From contig CAJTEM010000004.1 in NCBI GenBank assembly GCA_910575255.1, positions 124,001 to 188,000 on the forward strand: a DNA stretch of 64,000 bases, read 5' to 3'. A program made the translations under genes and the position numbers. Of this stretch, positions 18,182 to 27,254 are shown in pieces (within the stretch, counting starts at the first letter, position 1; every line of letters starts with the position of its first letter). This DNA is from Lachnospiraceae bacterium. Its GTDB lineage: Bacteria; Bacillota; Clostridia; Lachnospirales; Lachnospiraceae. The notes under the pieces are model-generated. The model searched no databases, had not been told where the DNA came from, and saw only the letters and a program-made list of their open reading frames with translations.

Positions 18182-18700
18182 ATGAACAACACAGCGTTAA
18201 GAGCAGGGGCGCAGAGCGCCAACAACACACACATGGTTTTTGCAAACGAGGAACATGAAAAGTTTTATTATAAGAAACTGGAACAGGCGAGGTATCAGGA
18301 CTGCTACCACAAGGCGTTGATTTATATTCTCGGCATATCTGAGGATACAAGGAATCATTTCAGCCAGATTTATGATATTAAGTCCGGGTACATCAAAACA
18401 GAGTGTCTGCATCAGGGCTGGCAGACAAGCGGCAGTGTCCGGGTGGTAAGGCTTGCCTTTAACCTTTACACGGACGGAACGCCAAGTGTTGATGATTATA
18501 AGCGCAAGGACGAGCAGATAGGCGAGTGCAGGGGATATTCCGTAAGCGATATTTTCTGCTGCGGCTATGCAATGTACTTCTGGCAGGGCATCAAGCTCCG
18601 TTACCCGGAATACTGCCAGAAACAGCGGTCTGTTGAGGAAATCCTTGCAGAAATGGAGAAGAAACGTGCTGAAAATTCGACTGATGGGAACGAAGAATGA
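18182..18700 (+). CDS. DUF6075 family protein of a conjugative element
   Basis: A 172-residue protein of a family (DUF6075) that I know from integrative conjugative elements of Firmicutes. Features: MVFANEEHEKFYYKKLEQARYQ at the start, then DCYHKALIYILGISEDTR, FSQIYDIKSG and a C-terminal charged tail after DIFCCGYAMYFWQG. Start at 18182 has AAGGAGG 7 nt upstream. Apparently intact. Function unknown; in elements of this kind it sits among accessory genes. It is the first clear gene of the decayed element. Confidence 0.8.
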   Translation: MNNTALRAGAQSANNTHMVFANEEHEKFYYKKLEQARYQDCYHKALIYILGISEDTRNHFSQIYDIKSGYIKTECLHQGWQTSGSVRVVRLAFNLYTDGTPSVDDYKRKDEQIGECRGYSVSDIFCCGYAMYFWQGIKLRYPEYCQKQRSVEEILAEMEKKRAENSTDGNEE

Positions 18701-18845
18701 TATTAAGTGGTTCGAGAAGATCCTGAAAAGACAGCCCAAAGTGGCTGTGACGGAAGTTTCGGAGCTGTACCGGAACAAGGGTGTCGGACAGCGAATTGAG
18801 GGAGACACAAACAGCAAATTATTTTTCCGACATTTATCCCATTGA
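18684..18845 (+). pseudogene. Truncated conjugative-element gene
   Basis: A 53-codon frame starting inside the end of the DUF6075 gene (MGTKNDIKWFEKILKRQPKV, then VTEVSELYRNKGVGQR). The overlap with DUF6075 suggests translational coupling in the parent element. After about codon 40 the sequence changes to what looks like an insertion-sequence end, so the gene is cut short. Confidence 0.45.
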
Positions 18846-18973
18846 CAGCGCAGTGCTGTCTGCAAATGCACAATCCAGCCCCAAATGCTGCACGTTGTTG
18901 TCGGTATTGTTTTCTGTCTGAAATGCAAAAGGCCATGGATCCCGTCATGAGACCCACGGCCCATATGAAGCAT

Positions 18974-19297
18974 TTAGTTTTTCCCCTGCCTGTCGGCCAG
19001 GACAGGAAGATGGACCAGGCCAGTGGCAACAGTCACCGCATCCACCTTGCGCATCAGGGAGCCAATCCTTTCTTCATTCCAGAAGATATCGGAGAAATCG
19101 GAGAGCTCGCACCCTATATCGTGGTTTGGGATACATAGGTAATTCCCGTATTTATGCCGTCCGTCGAGGATGTGGAAGTAAGTCCCCCGCCCATTGATCT
19201 CAGTTTCATACCATCCGCTTCCCCCGTCCAGCCGGATGAGCTCCCCTGTCCATGTCTCCCTGCGGGAGCCGTGCCTCAGGATACAGTCATATTTCAT
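18974..19297 (-). CDS. DUF6618-like small protein
   Basis: A 107-residue protein (start at 19297, AGGAGG 8 nt upstream). Key pieces: ETWTGELIRLDGGSGWYETE, GRGTYFHILDGRHKYGNYLC, IPNHDIGCELSDFSDIFWN and VDAVTVATGLVHL. The pattern matches, from memory, the DUF6618 family found in mobile elements of Lachnospiraceae. It starts 13 nt after the ATPase stop and was probably co-transcribed with it. Function unknown. Confidence 0.6.
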   Translation of the reverse strand: MKYDCILRHGSRRETWTGELIRLDGGSGWYETEINGRGTYFHILDGRHKYGNYLCIPNHDIGCELSDFSDIFWNEERIGSLMRKVDAVTVATGLVHLPVLADRQGKN

Positions 19298-19309
19298 GTC
19301 CGGCACCTC

Positions 19310-19930
19310 CTATCCGAGATTCTGGCTGCTGACGGAGGCCAGGATGACATCCGTATCGATCACCATCTTCTCCATTTGCGCCCCCAGTGTCAGTGCATCG
19401 GTCATCAGGTTGTCCACCAGGCGGGGGCTTCCCTGGGAGTGGCTGTGGACGGCGGAAAGCGCCGCCTGGTCGATGATGGAGGCGGCCCCTCCGGCGCAGG
19501 CGATCTTGTGGAGGACGTACTGCGCCACTTCCGAGTCTGAGAGGCCGGAAAAGTTGTAGTGTACGGTGATGCGCTGGCGCAGGGCCTCATGGACGGGCTT
19601 CTTCAGGGTGCTGTTCAGGTGGGGCTCCCCGCAGAGGATGAGCGTGAAGCAGTTCAGGGAGTCATACCCATAGTTCATGAGCATCTTTAAGTCCTCCAGG
19701 ATGCCGGTGGAGAGGTACTGTGCCTCATCGACTGCCAGGAGGAGGGGCTGCTTCTTGTCCTTGTAGAGGTAGAGTATCTGCTCCTGTACGGCGCGGAACA
19801 TGCCAGGCTTGCCGCCCCTTGGCTCTAGCCCCAGGACAGAGCAGAGCTGGCGGTAGAATTCCATGACGCTGACGGTGGAGAGGCAGATGTACTCCATGTG
19901 GTAGCTTGCTAATAAAAAGTCAAGTGTTTT
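19310..19930 (-). pseudogene. TniB/ExeA-like transposition ATPase, N-terminally truncated
   Basis: AAA+ ATPase of the MuB/TniB/ExeA kind that helps a DDE transposase choose targets. Visible: LSTVSVMEFYRQLCSVLG, Walker B LLLAVDEAQYL, sensor region FTLILCGEPHLNSTLKK, arginine-containing EALRQRITVHYNF and the lid domain ending ILASVSSQNLG. The Walker A part (about 60 residues) is missing; upstream of about 19930 the sequence becomes unrelated and A+T-rich. Confidence 0.75.
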
Positions 19931-20021
19931 TTGAAGAAAATTCCAAAAATTCGATTTGATATTTTAGGGCATAACTTTTAAGCCACCAGAACTGCCGGCT
20001 TTGAAAGGAGTGATTTAGAGA

Positions 20022-20282
20022 ATGAGGCAGCGGTTTTTGAAGGAGAATCATGGAGGCATTTATTCGTATATGATTTTATCGGAAATCTTATGGAAGCATC
20101 TTGCGGAAATTGATGAAGAATGTAATGAGATGATGGACAGGCTCGTAAGGCAGATGGCAAAGAAAGAGGGAGTGACGGAGCAGCTTAAATCCGATGACTG
20201 GCTCTGTTGGCTCCAAAAAATGAACAGCATCAGGAGCAGGGCGGAGGAAGTAGTGCTGCATGATCTGATATATTCCCTTTAG
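20022..20282 (+). pseudogene. TnpV-like transposon protein, N-terminally truncated
   Basis: The 86-codon frame matches the C-terminal two thirds of TnpV, a small protein of Tn4451-type and related clostridial transposons: RQRFLKENHGGIYSYMILSE, LAEIDEECNEMMDRLVRQMA, KKEGVTEQLKSDDWLCWLQK, MNSIRSRAEEVV. A TAG codon lies two codons upstream of the ATG, and the usual 30-40 N-terminal residues are absent. Confidence 0.7.
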
Positions 20283-20320
20283 AGTTGCTTCGATTTTAAG
20301 TTTTGTAGCATGAGACAGTC

Positions 20321-20342
20321 AAGGGGCATTTTACAGCCCCTT
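20321..20342. terminator. Bidirectional terminator between convergent remnants
   Basis: AAGGGGC (20321-20327) and GCCCCTT (20336-20342) pair across an 8-nt loop and are followed by GTTTATAAT. The last codons and stop of the minus-strand gene are inside it. Confidence 0.6.
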
Positions 20343-21250
20343 GTTTATAATTTCCCAATAACCTGTTTTATTAGAGCCGACACGCTTAATTAAGCATTTT
20401 TCTTTTAAGGCTTTAATTGCTCGGTCAATTGTACTTTTCCCAAAAGAAGTTTCTTTCTGCAATTCCGCTTTTGTAATTCTTGGGTTTTTCTTTATTGCTG
20501 CTAAAACAGCCTGCTCGGTGTCAGAGATGTTTATCGCCCCATTTATCACCTCATTTATTACCCCATCCGTTTCATTTATTACCCCATTCCGAATTGTGGC
20601 ATTGAGCATAAAGGCGTTATCACGATACTCAGGAGCAGGAAGCCCTGCTGCTGCCATTTCATTAAACATACGGTCAATGCCTTCGCCGAATTCCTGCACA
20701 TAATCATATTCGTGGAGAAAGCGGGCAATGTTTGGGTTGCGGGAGAAGTGGACGGTGCGGAGATTATTCAGGCGCACAATTCCGGGCAGGATGCCGGGAC
20801 TTTCAACCGTGATTCTGTCATCAAACATTTTAATTTGTATATCGGTTCCTTTAATGCTGTAATCGCGGTGAGCGATGGAGTTAATGATAATTTCTTTCCA
20901 TGCAAATTCAGGGTACTCAGGCGTTGTGTGGAAAAGACCGTCTGCGCCAAGCTTTGTGTGTTCTTTGATTTGGCTGCGTACAAAGTCGAGAGAACTGCGA
21001 ACCATATCGAGAATACGGCCTTCAAACATTTCATCCTTAATGACGTTCATTTCGGTTCCAACCTTGGCTTCTATGCCGTCATATCGGATAAAACGCACCC
21101 TTGCCCTTTTGAAAAAGCGCTGCGGATTTTTGCCAAATAATAAAATGGCAGCGCCGCTCATTTCCTCCCGACCGTTATGGTTGATAACGAAACCGTTGTT
21201 TTGAAGCTGACATTCAGACAGCAAAGGCAAACCTTCCGGCAGATAAGGAA
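20331..21250 (-). pseudogene. AlbA_2-type ATP-binding protein, N-terminally truncated
   Basis: Corresponds to the C-terminal about 300 residues of an ATP-binding, probably transcription-related protein (GHKL-like ATPase plus winged helix). Visible: KEIIINSIAHRDYSIKG, the GHKL glycine motif region VQEFGEGIDRMFNEM, and a C-terminal winged helix (NPRITKAELQKETSFGKSTI). A run of VINE/VINGAIN repeats links the two. The N-terminal AlbA_2 domain (about 170 residues) is gone: the frame reads on to about 21250 (PEGLPLLSECQL) and then meets the remnant of an unrelated helicase gene. Confidence 0.75.
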
Positions 21251-22024
21251 CAGTTTTTTATGAAAGTCGGGGATAAGGCTTATACGGATAAAAAAGAAGC
21301 CGGGGCCGCACTTGTGGAAATGTGCAAGGAAACGAAAACCGTCAATGTGCCTGCCACAGTGGGGGAATACGCCGGGTTTAAGATGGCGGTGTACTTTGAT
21401 TCCTTTAACCACAAATTTGTGATGAATCTGAAGGGGCAGCTTTCCCATAACCTTGAGATCGGCTCTGACCCTCTTGGCAACATTGCCCGTATCAACCATG
21501 CACTGGAATCCATGCCGAAACAGCTTGCTGAAGCGCAGACGAAACTGGAAACAGTGGAGCGCCAGCTTGAAACCGCAAAAGAGGAGGTTACAAAGCCATT
21601 CGCACAGGAAGCGGAACTTGCGGAGAAGCTGGAACGCTTATCCGCCTTAAATGCCCTGCTCAATATGGACGAAAAGGGCGATGACGCACTCGGCATGGAG
21701 GATGCGCCGGAGGAAGAAAACGAAGGACAGGAAACTTCTGGACATGATGTCCAGAAGTCAGGGAAGGAGGAAGAGGCTTCCATAAAGCCGGAAACAGGAG
21801 AAAGCGCTGTGGATGTGCCGATTCCATACCCGGTAGAAAACGCAGGGCATAATTACGCAGTGGACAATGGAAAACCGCAGGGGTCGAAACTGGCGGCGGC
21901 AATGGCTGACAAGCCTGTGCAGCGGACATCGCTGAGAGAGAAACTGGAAACGTTCAAGGCGAAGGTGTCTGGAACAGAAAAACAGGAGAAGCATAAGGAA
22001 AAGGGGAAGGAGGTAACAATGTAG
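21242..22024 (+). pseudogene. C-terminal remnant of a giant ICE helicase/methylase
   Basis: Reads DKEQFFMKVGDKAYTDKKEAG, EYAGFKMAVYFDSFNHKFVM, then a coiled coil (EAQTKLETVERQLETAKEEV) and a low-complexity tail ending KEKGKEVTM. This is how the very large SNF2-helicase/N6-methylase proteins of clostridial conjugative elements end (usually 2,000-3,000 residues). Only about the last 260 codons remain. It abuts the truncated AlbA-type gene head to head, so one deletion removed the N-termini of both. Confidence 0.7.
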
Positions 22025-22137
22025 GCATAAAAAATTCATAAAAATCCTGTTGCAAAAGCGATGATAAAACCGTACAATGTAGATGGGATAGTATGCGGAA
22101 TGTAAAAAGAGCCATACTGATAAAGGAGGTGTTTTTT

Positions 22138-22332
22138 ATGGCAACTTCAAGCATTACAAAGAATTTTGTTATATCAGGCCAGAAGCAGGTGGAGATGTTT
22201 GCTGATGCGATTGAAGCATCTGCTAATAACCCTACGCCTCCTGTCAATGTCAGCGCTACTTTTTTAACTGACCCGAAAGATATAGCGAAATTTATGGAGA
22301 AAAGGAAGAAAGCGAATGCAGGAAACAAGTAA
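22138..22332 (+). CDS. Small putative antitoxin upstream of a GNAT protein
   Basis: A 64-residue protein starting MATSSITKNFVISGQKQVEM and ending in a basic tail (FMEKRKKANAGNK). ATG at 22138 has AAAGGAGG 8 nt upstream. Its last 17 nt overlap the start of the GNAT gene, the tight coupling typical of toxin-antitoxin pairs. I recall similar small proteins next to GNAT acetyltransferases in Firmicutes mobile elements. Antitoxin role is inference from size, order and overlap; no classical DNA-binding motif stands out. Confidence 0.65.
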   Translation: MATSSITKNFVISGQKQVEMFADAIEASANNPTPPVNVSATFLTDPKDIAKFMEKRKKANAGNK

Positions 22333-22927
22333 ATATACAGTTTTCAACATTCGTGAGTATTTGGGCGATGGAAGTCATGGACTTGGAGAGGACACGCTGC
22401 TTCAGGTTCTTTCCGAGTTTTCATGTAAGATAAACCCGGATGTTGAAAGATTCATAAAGAAACAGTCTGTAGAGTTTGCAAAAAAACAACAGTCGGTTAC
22501 ATATCTGGTATTTTCAACGGAAGATGCAGAGCTGGTTGGATATTTTGCACTCACAATCAAACCGATTACCATAAACGCAAAACCATTCAGTAATACCGTA
22601 AAAAGGAAACTGTCAAGAGTAAGTACATTGAATGAACAGGATCAGACTTATAATCTTGCGGCGTATCTGATTGCACAGCTTGGGAAAAATTATAATAATG
22701 ACGCAAATGAACGCATTTCAGGTAAAGAATTGTTAGGGCTTGCAATACGGCAGATACAGCAGCTGCAGTATTTAGCGGGCGGCATGGTTATCTTTTTGGA
22801 GGCAGCGGATGAAGAAAGGCTTTTGTCTTTCTACCGTGAGAACGGTTTTCAGCAGTTCGATACAAGACTGACAGATTCCTCCAAAGGGGAGCCGCATGAG
22901 CTGATACAGTTATTAAAACTGTTGTAA
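22316..22927 (+). CDS. GNAT family acetyltransferase, possible toxin
   Basis: A 203-residue GNAT-fold protein. The strand before the acetyl-CoA site reads TYLVFSTEDAELVGYFALTIKP; then YNLAAYLIAQLGKNYNND (substrate strand), KELLGLAIRQIQQLQYLAGG (pyrophosphate-loop helix) and FLEAADEERLLSFYRENGFQQF, the typical C-terminal GNAT motif. Longer than TacT/AtaT toxins because of an insert around residues 85-115. Coupled to the small gene upstream and closed by a strong terminator, so the pair is one operon. It is one of few intact genes in the decayed element, which fits an addiction module, but an ordinary modifying enzyme is possible. Confidence 0.75.
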   Translation: MQETSKYTVFNIREYLGDGSHGLGEDTLLQVLSEFSCKINPDVERFIKKQSVEFAKKQQSVTYLVFSTEDAELVGYFALTIKPITINAKPFSNTVKRKLSRVSTLNEQDQTYNLAAYLIAQLGKNYNNDANERISGKELLGLAIRQIQQLQYLAGGMVIFLEAADEERLLSFYRENGFQQFDTRLTDSSKGEPHELIQLLKLL

Positions 22928-22954
22928 CGAAAAATTTTATAGTAAAAGCTTCAG

Positions 22955-22993
22955 GTGCATGGTAGAGAAAAAATCAATACCATGCACTTTTTT
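22955..22993 (+). terminator. Terminator of the GNAT operon
   Basis: Perfect 10-bp stem (GTGCATGGTA / TACCATGCAC), 13-nt loop and a run of six T, 27 nt after the GNAT stop. Confidence 0.9.
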
Positions 22994-23064
22994 GTTTTCG
23001 GGATACCGTCTTGTAAATATTCAGGGCGGTATTTTTGTGTGGAAAAAGGAAAGGAAAATCAAAT

Positions 23065-23140
23065 ATGGCAGACGCAAAAACAGAAAAACAGAAAGTAAAG
23101 GAGATCACGGACAAGCTGGAGGAAGGGTTAAAAGGCTATT
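23065..23140 (+). pseudogene. ArdC-like gene fragment (N-terminus)
   Basis: Starts MADAKTEKQKVKEITDKLEE at 23065 behind AGGAAAGG. This is the usual beginning of ArdC/DUF1738-type single-stranded-DNA-binding antirestriction proteins of conjugative elements. After about 25 codons similarity ends and the sequence runs into the IS66 remnant. Confidence 0.55.
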
Positions 23141-23149
23141 TATCCTATT

Positions 23150-24328
23150 TCTCGGATAAAAATCCGGTTGCAAAGGGACGGATACTGGCTTCACAGTCAT
23201 TGTTTGAGATCGGAATGCGCCCGTCTTCCAGAAATGTCTCCAGATATTTTCTCTGGTTTGTTGTATAAGTAAGGGCTGTTTTGAGAGATTCATTGGCAGT
23301 ATACTTTGCACTGGCCTCTTCTACCCACGCCCAAAATCCCTCCAGGACAGGCCTGCTCAGTTCCTGACGCTTTTGCGGACGCTTCTCGGAAGGGAATGCT
23401 TTCAGGTTTTTTTCGATCTGGAACAGGCGGTCACACCATTCCCGTCCCTCTGCGCCCTTGGAGCCGCTGATCTCTTTCCCGCAGGAATCTAAAGGGATGC
23501 TGTCAATGTAATACCTGCGTACATGTGACCAGCATAACGCCCTGCATATCCCATCCAGGGAGTCATACCCTGTATAGGCATCTGTGACCAGATATCCCTG
23601 GAACCCCCTGTAGAGCTTCTCCGCCTCTTTTCTTGCCCGGCTCCTTGCATAATAGAAGAACACTGCTTCTTCCCGCCCGCTGCGGATCCCCCACATGAAT
23701 GACCCGCTGCTGGCCTTTTTCCCTGGTTCCCTGTTGCATTGGATGCGGGTCTCATCCCCATGCAGGATCCCACAGCCAAGCAGTTCCTGGTGGATCCGCT
23801 CATAAATGGGCAGCAGATACTCTTCACTGCAGCGGATCACCCAGTTTGCCATTGTGGAGCGCTAAAGGCACAGTCCCAGGCGGTACCAGTCCCGCTCCTG
23901 CCTTGCCAAAGGGTACGGACCGCCTTTTCCCCTACTTTTATGAGCGGACTTTTACATACGGGACACTGCTCTTTGGGATCTACGATACATCTCTCCACTT
24001 CTACCGGAAGAGCGGCGAGCATTCCCGCCCGGACTCCCGGCTGCCGCGCTTTCCTTTTATGCTCTGTGATGACGATCTCTTCCTGTCCCTGTCTAAGGGA
24101 ATGCGGCAGTTCTTCCTGTTCGAACAGGCTCATCTGTCCCTCTGTCTGTGTGACTTCCGTGGAAGGGCCGAACAGCTTCTTCCTTGCATGAAGGAGCGCC
24201 TGTGTCAGGTTCTCGATCTGGATTTGCTGCTGTCTGAGCTGATGGCTCTGGTGTTCGATTTTCTGTTCCTGCTCCTGTACAAGCCTGCGCAGTTCGAGCA
24301 GCTCCTGGTATTCCGGTCCGGTCAGCAT
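23150..24328 (-). pseudogene. IS66 transposase TnpC, multiply broken
   Basis: DDE transposase of IS66. The N-terminal leucine-zipper and zinc-finger part is at 23837-24328 (QEQKIEHQSHQLRQQQ; CPVCKSPLIKVGEKAVRT). The catalytic part is at about 23165-23852: first Asp in LHGDETRIQ, second in YLVTDAYTGYD, Glu in NNDCEASIRP. Defects: about 70 residues are missing after KAVRT, the frame changes there, a TAG interrupts the frame just before RSTMANWVIRC, and the C-terminus after SIRPFATG is lost at the junction with the ArdC fragment. The tnpA/tnpB genes are absent. Confidence 0.85.
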
Positions 24329-24385
24329 GGGCGGATCCCTCTTTGATGGTTTCTGGTTTTATGATATCATTTTTTGTACGAAAAA

Positions 24386-24451
24386 TCAGCATTTTTCTAT
24401 CCTGGAAAGTTTTCGTTTGGAAACATCAATACCTACTGCGTTCATGTTCAT
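24386..24451 (-). pseudogene. IS110 transposase, N-terminal stub
   Basis: ATG at 24451 with AGGAG 11 nt upstream, reading MNMNAVGIDVSKRKLSRIEK before a stop. MNAVGIDVSK is the characteristic start of IS110-family DEDD transposases, with the first catalytic Asp in GIDVSK. All the rest is missing, probably removed when the IS66 sequence arrived. Confidence 0.6.
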
Positions 24452-25066
24452 AAAAATGTCACTCCTAAATAAAGATTGCAATTGGTCGGTGCCAGTTTTA
24501 CTCATTGCCCATTCAATCTACTGTGGTGTGACGCGAACGCACCGAGAGGGCGGCTCAACCTGCATAAAACGAACGCTGCGAATGAGGAGCTGGTTATCAG
24601 ACTTTCGTACGGACGCGAAGTCCAAGGAGGTTTCCGATATACCGATTGTTCTTATCATTCTAACAGCTTAAGCAACAAGATGGATAATTCCTTACTGGCT
24701 GTAAGGGGTACTAACCATAAATCTATTGTAGTAGTCTGTAAAAAAGTGAATAATATATGGTTAAAATATAAAAAGACATATAGAATCCTTCTGTACTGTT
24801 GGGAAGAAAGCTGAAGCAAGTGCAAGTGAATCAAATCGAGGATCTTGAGGGATAATACTTTCAAGGTCCTCTTCTTCCCTCTTTTTTCTGGAATTAAAAA
24901 GAATGGCGGCGGTGCAATCCGGTATCAGAGAGGGCAAAAGACCTTTTGACACCATCACACCATTATATTCAGTTAAAAACTGTCTCTGGCATTGACTTTT
25001 GAACGGTTGCTGAATTACATTTTCAGGACAGATACGCCCCTTTTTATTTATCAAACAGGAAAACAT
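24452..25066. other. Gene-free stretch upstream of the chemoreceptor
   Basis: No credible gene here. 24452-24700 is the non-coding side of the IS110 stub; in IS110-group elements this side carries the bridge RNA. 24830-24960 contains copy 2 of the dispersed hairpin repeat. TTGACT (24992) and TTACAT (25015), 17 nt apart, could be a weak promoter. Confidence 0.5.
24914..24958. repeat. Dispersed hairpin repeat, copy 2
   Basis: Shares GCAATCCGGTATCAGAG and CAAAAGACCTTTTGAC at the same spacing with the copy at 14281; its hairpin is less perfect. Flanking sequence on both sides is unrelated. Confidence 0.7.
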
Positions 25067-25074
25067 GCCGATAT
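25067..25074 (+). promoter_or_regulatory. Sigma-D (FliA-type) -10 box for the chemoreceptor
   Basis: GCCGATAT exactly matches the motility sigma factor -10 consensus and lies about 100 nt before a chemoreceptor gene. The upstream TAAA box is poor (TATC or TTAT at the expected distance). Confidence 0.45.
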
Positions 25075-25175
25075 ATTATTAAAAATGCCGTGCGGAAATC
25101 AAGCAGCAGGGAGAACAGGAACCATTTTCAAAATGGTTCATTATAGGCGGCAGAACATAAAAGGAGGCTAACGAC

Positions 25176-26882
25176 ATGATCCACTACATACAAAATCTAA
25201 AAATCAGATTGAAACTTTATATCCTCATAGGAGTTGCCCTGATGGGCATGCTTATCATCAGTGCCATGTCATTTAGCCTTATGGGCCGGATGAATGAAAT
25301 GACAAGTGATATTTCCACAAGCTGGCTTCCCAGCATTAATACGGCAAGGGATTTGGCCGCCACCATTTCCAATATCCGTCTGAATGAATTAGGCTATCTT
25401 ACCGCGATTTCCGATGAGGTAGAAGCATCCAGCCTTCAGTACCTGGAAAAGGAAAAGGAGGAGATGGATACCCTCTTAGCCGCATATGGAGGGCTCATTG
25501 ACGAAGAAGAAAGAGGTTTTTATGATAATGCCATGAATCTCTGGACTCAGTACAAGAAAGCGGATGAAGAGATGATGGCACTGGCCGGACAGGGACGCCC
25601 CGATGAGGCCCGGGCCGTGCTGGAAGGCGAATGCGTGGGAATTTACAATTCCTTAAACAACGCCTTCAATGATATTATCGTGTATAATACAGAGGGCAGT
25701 GACGATGCCACAGAGGAAAGCCTTTTCCTTTACCGGACAGCCACCCTTCTTATGGCAGCGGTGATCCTTGCCGTGATCCTGGTGGGAGTTTTCTTTTCGG
25801 TTGTGGTCATACGCTTGATCAAGACCCCTATCTCCGAGATCGAGGGCGCTGCCATAAGAATGGCAGAGGGGGATCTGGATGTGGAGATTTCCTATACCTC
25901 TAAGGACGAGTTGGGGGTATTGGCGGAACAGGTACGCAGGCTGATCCGTAAGCTTCAGGTTATCATTGATGATGAGAACAAGTTCCTGGCCAAAATGGCT
26001 GCCGGGGATTTTACGGTGGATTCTGTCTGCGAAGAAGAATATACCGGAGGGTTCCATCCTCTGCTTGTCTCCTTCCGGGGCATTGCGGACAAGCTTAACG
26101 ACACCATGCTGCAGATCAACCAGAGTTCTGCCCAGGTTGCAAGCGGATCCGAACAGGTGTCAAGCGGCGCCCAGGCTCTTTCCCAGGGAGCGACGGAGCA
26201 GGCAAGTTCCGTGGAGGAACTGGCTGCCACCATTAATGAAATCTCCGGCAAGGTGAAGGAGAATGCGGACAATGCCCGGCAGGCTAATGAAAAGGCAGGC
26301 AGCATCAGCGCGGAGATGAATGTGAGCAACGAAAAAATGCAGCAGATGATACAGGCAATGGGGGATATCACCAACTGTTCCCATGAGATCGGCAAAATCA
26401 TTAAGACCATTGAAGATATCGCTTTTCAGACCAACATCCTCGCCCTTAACGCTGCGGTGGAAGCGGCCCGGGCAGGGGCTGCGGGGAAGGGGTTTGCCGT
26501 GGTGGCCGATGAAGTCCGCAACCTGGCAAGCAAAAGCGCAGAGGCCTCCAAGAACACCTCTGTCCTGATTGAGAATTCATTAAAGGCAGTGGAGAACGGA
26601 ACCCGGATTGCCGATGAGACGGCCCGGTCCTTGTATCAGGCAGTAAATGGCGTAGACGAGATGACGGCCATTATCGGACAGATTTCAGAGGCCAGCAGCG
26701 CTCAGGCCGATTCCATCTCCCAGGTTACCATGGGGATTGACCAGATTTCCAGTGTGGTGCAGACAAACTCGGCAACTGCCCAGGAGAGCGCGGCAGCAAG
26801 TGAAGAACTGTCCAGCCAGTCCCAGATGATGAAGAGCCTTGTGGACCGGTTTAAGCTGAGAGGCGGTGCCAGGGGGAAATAA
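25176..26882 (+). CDS. Methyl-accepting chemotaxis protein
   Basis: Transmembrane chemoreceptor of 568 residues. First membrane helix about residues 13-34, an extracellular four-helix-bundle sensor of about 150 residues, second helix about 190-212, HAMP ([18 protein letters not shown]), then the cytoplasmic signalling hairpin with the conserved tip [20 protein letters not shown] and [15 protein letters not shown]. Glu/Gln-rich methylation stretches flank the tip. No CheR-tether pentapeptide at the C-terminus. AAGGAGG lies 9 nt before the ATG. A sigma-D-like -10 box upstream suggests control with flagellar genes, none of which is in the window. Ligand unknown. Confidence 0.95.
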   Translation: MIHYIQNLKIRLKLYILIGVALMGMLIISAMSFSLMGRMNEMTSDISTSWLPSINTARDLAATISNIRLNELGYLTAISDEVEASSLQYLEKEKEEMDTLLAAYGGLIDEEERGFYDNAMNLWTQYKKADEEMMALAGQGRPDEARAVLEGECVGIYNSLNNAFNDIIVYNTEGSDDATEESLFLYRTATLLMAAVILAVILVGVFFSVVVIRLIKTPISEIEGAAIRMAEGDLDVEISYTSKDELGVLAEQVRRLIRKLQVIIDDENKFLAKMAAGDFTVDSVCEEEYTGGFHPLLVSFRGIADKLNDTMLQINQSSAQVASGSEQVSSGAQALSQGATEQASSVEELAATINEISGKVKENADNARQANEKAGSISAEMNVSNEKMQQMIQAMGDITNCSHEIGKIIKTIEDIAFQTNILALNAAVEAARAGAAGKGFAVVADEVRNLASKSAEASKNTSVLIENSLKAVENGTRIADETARSLYQAVNGVDEMTAIIGQISEASSAQADSISQVTMGIDQISSVVQTNSATAQESAAASEELSSQSQMMKSLVDRFKLRGGARGK

Positions 26883-26889
26883 ATTCTTC

Positions 26890-26918
26890 TTGACATTTCC
26901 GCCAGAATAGGGTATCCT
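26890..26918 (+). promoter_or_regulatory. Promoter of the T-box/trpB transcript
   Basis: TTGACA (26890-26895) and TATCCT (26913-26918) with 17-nt spacing, directly upstream of the T-box leader. Confidence 0.8.
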
Positions 26919-26944
26919 ATCGCTAAGTCGATTAGTTACAAACC

Positions 26945-27201
26945 AATGACCGGGACGAGTAGTTGCCTGAAATATGCACAGAGAGCCGCAGATGGTGGGA
27001 TTGCGGTGACAGGAAGGGCAGGGAATGGACCCGGGAGGGCGAGCTGAAAGAGATTTCGAGTAGGTGAGACGTGTCTGCACGTTACAGCAGAGCCGGTATG
27101 TCAGTACACGGAAAAAAGTGCATTCGGAAGAATGAATTTAGGTGGCACCGCAGAAGTGAGAGCTCCTGTCCTATGGTTAATGTAGGAACAGGAGTTTTTT
27201 T
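26945..27201 (+). ncRNA. Tryptophan T-box riboswitch with terminator
   Basis: Leader RNA that senses uncharged tRNA. Stem I starts near 26949 and includes the AGAGAGCCG / GGTGGG / GCGGTGACAGG pattern. The specifier bulge GAATGGACC offers TGG (27026-27028), the Trp codon. The T-box GGTGGCACCGC is at 27141-27151. It ends in a terminator, CTCCTGTCCTA (27163) pairing with TAGGAACAGGAG (27183) and seven T. Uncharged tRNA-Trp should favour the antiterminator and switch on the tryptophan synthase beta gene downstream. Confidence 0.93.
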
Positions 27202-27254
27202 GTTCTTTGCAACTAATTAGACAAAAAGACCCAAGGCGGAGAAAGGAAACGAAT

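Larger units (their letters stand above)
18840..19930 (-). mobile_element. Remnant of a TniB/ExeA-ATPase transposon
   Basis: Holds the 3' part of an ATPase gene and its downstream small gene, plus what looks like a transposon end at 18840-18930, where the hexamer AAATGC recurs three times (GCAAATGCAC, CCAAATGCTGC, TGAAATGCAAAA), as in transposase-binding arrays. The transposase gene itself is absent and the ATPase is cut at its N-terminal side, so the element is dead. Confidence 0.5.

Noticed and set aside
24476-24814. A 112-codon plus-strand frame in the gene-free stretch
   Set aside because: No ribosome site or family; it lies in the non-coding side of an IS110 remnant.
27041-27150. T-box leader considered as a tRNA or other small RNA gene
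   Set aside because: The GGTGGCACCGC box, the terminator with seven T and the Trp specifier fit a T-box; there is no cloverleaf.
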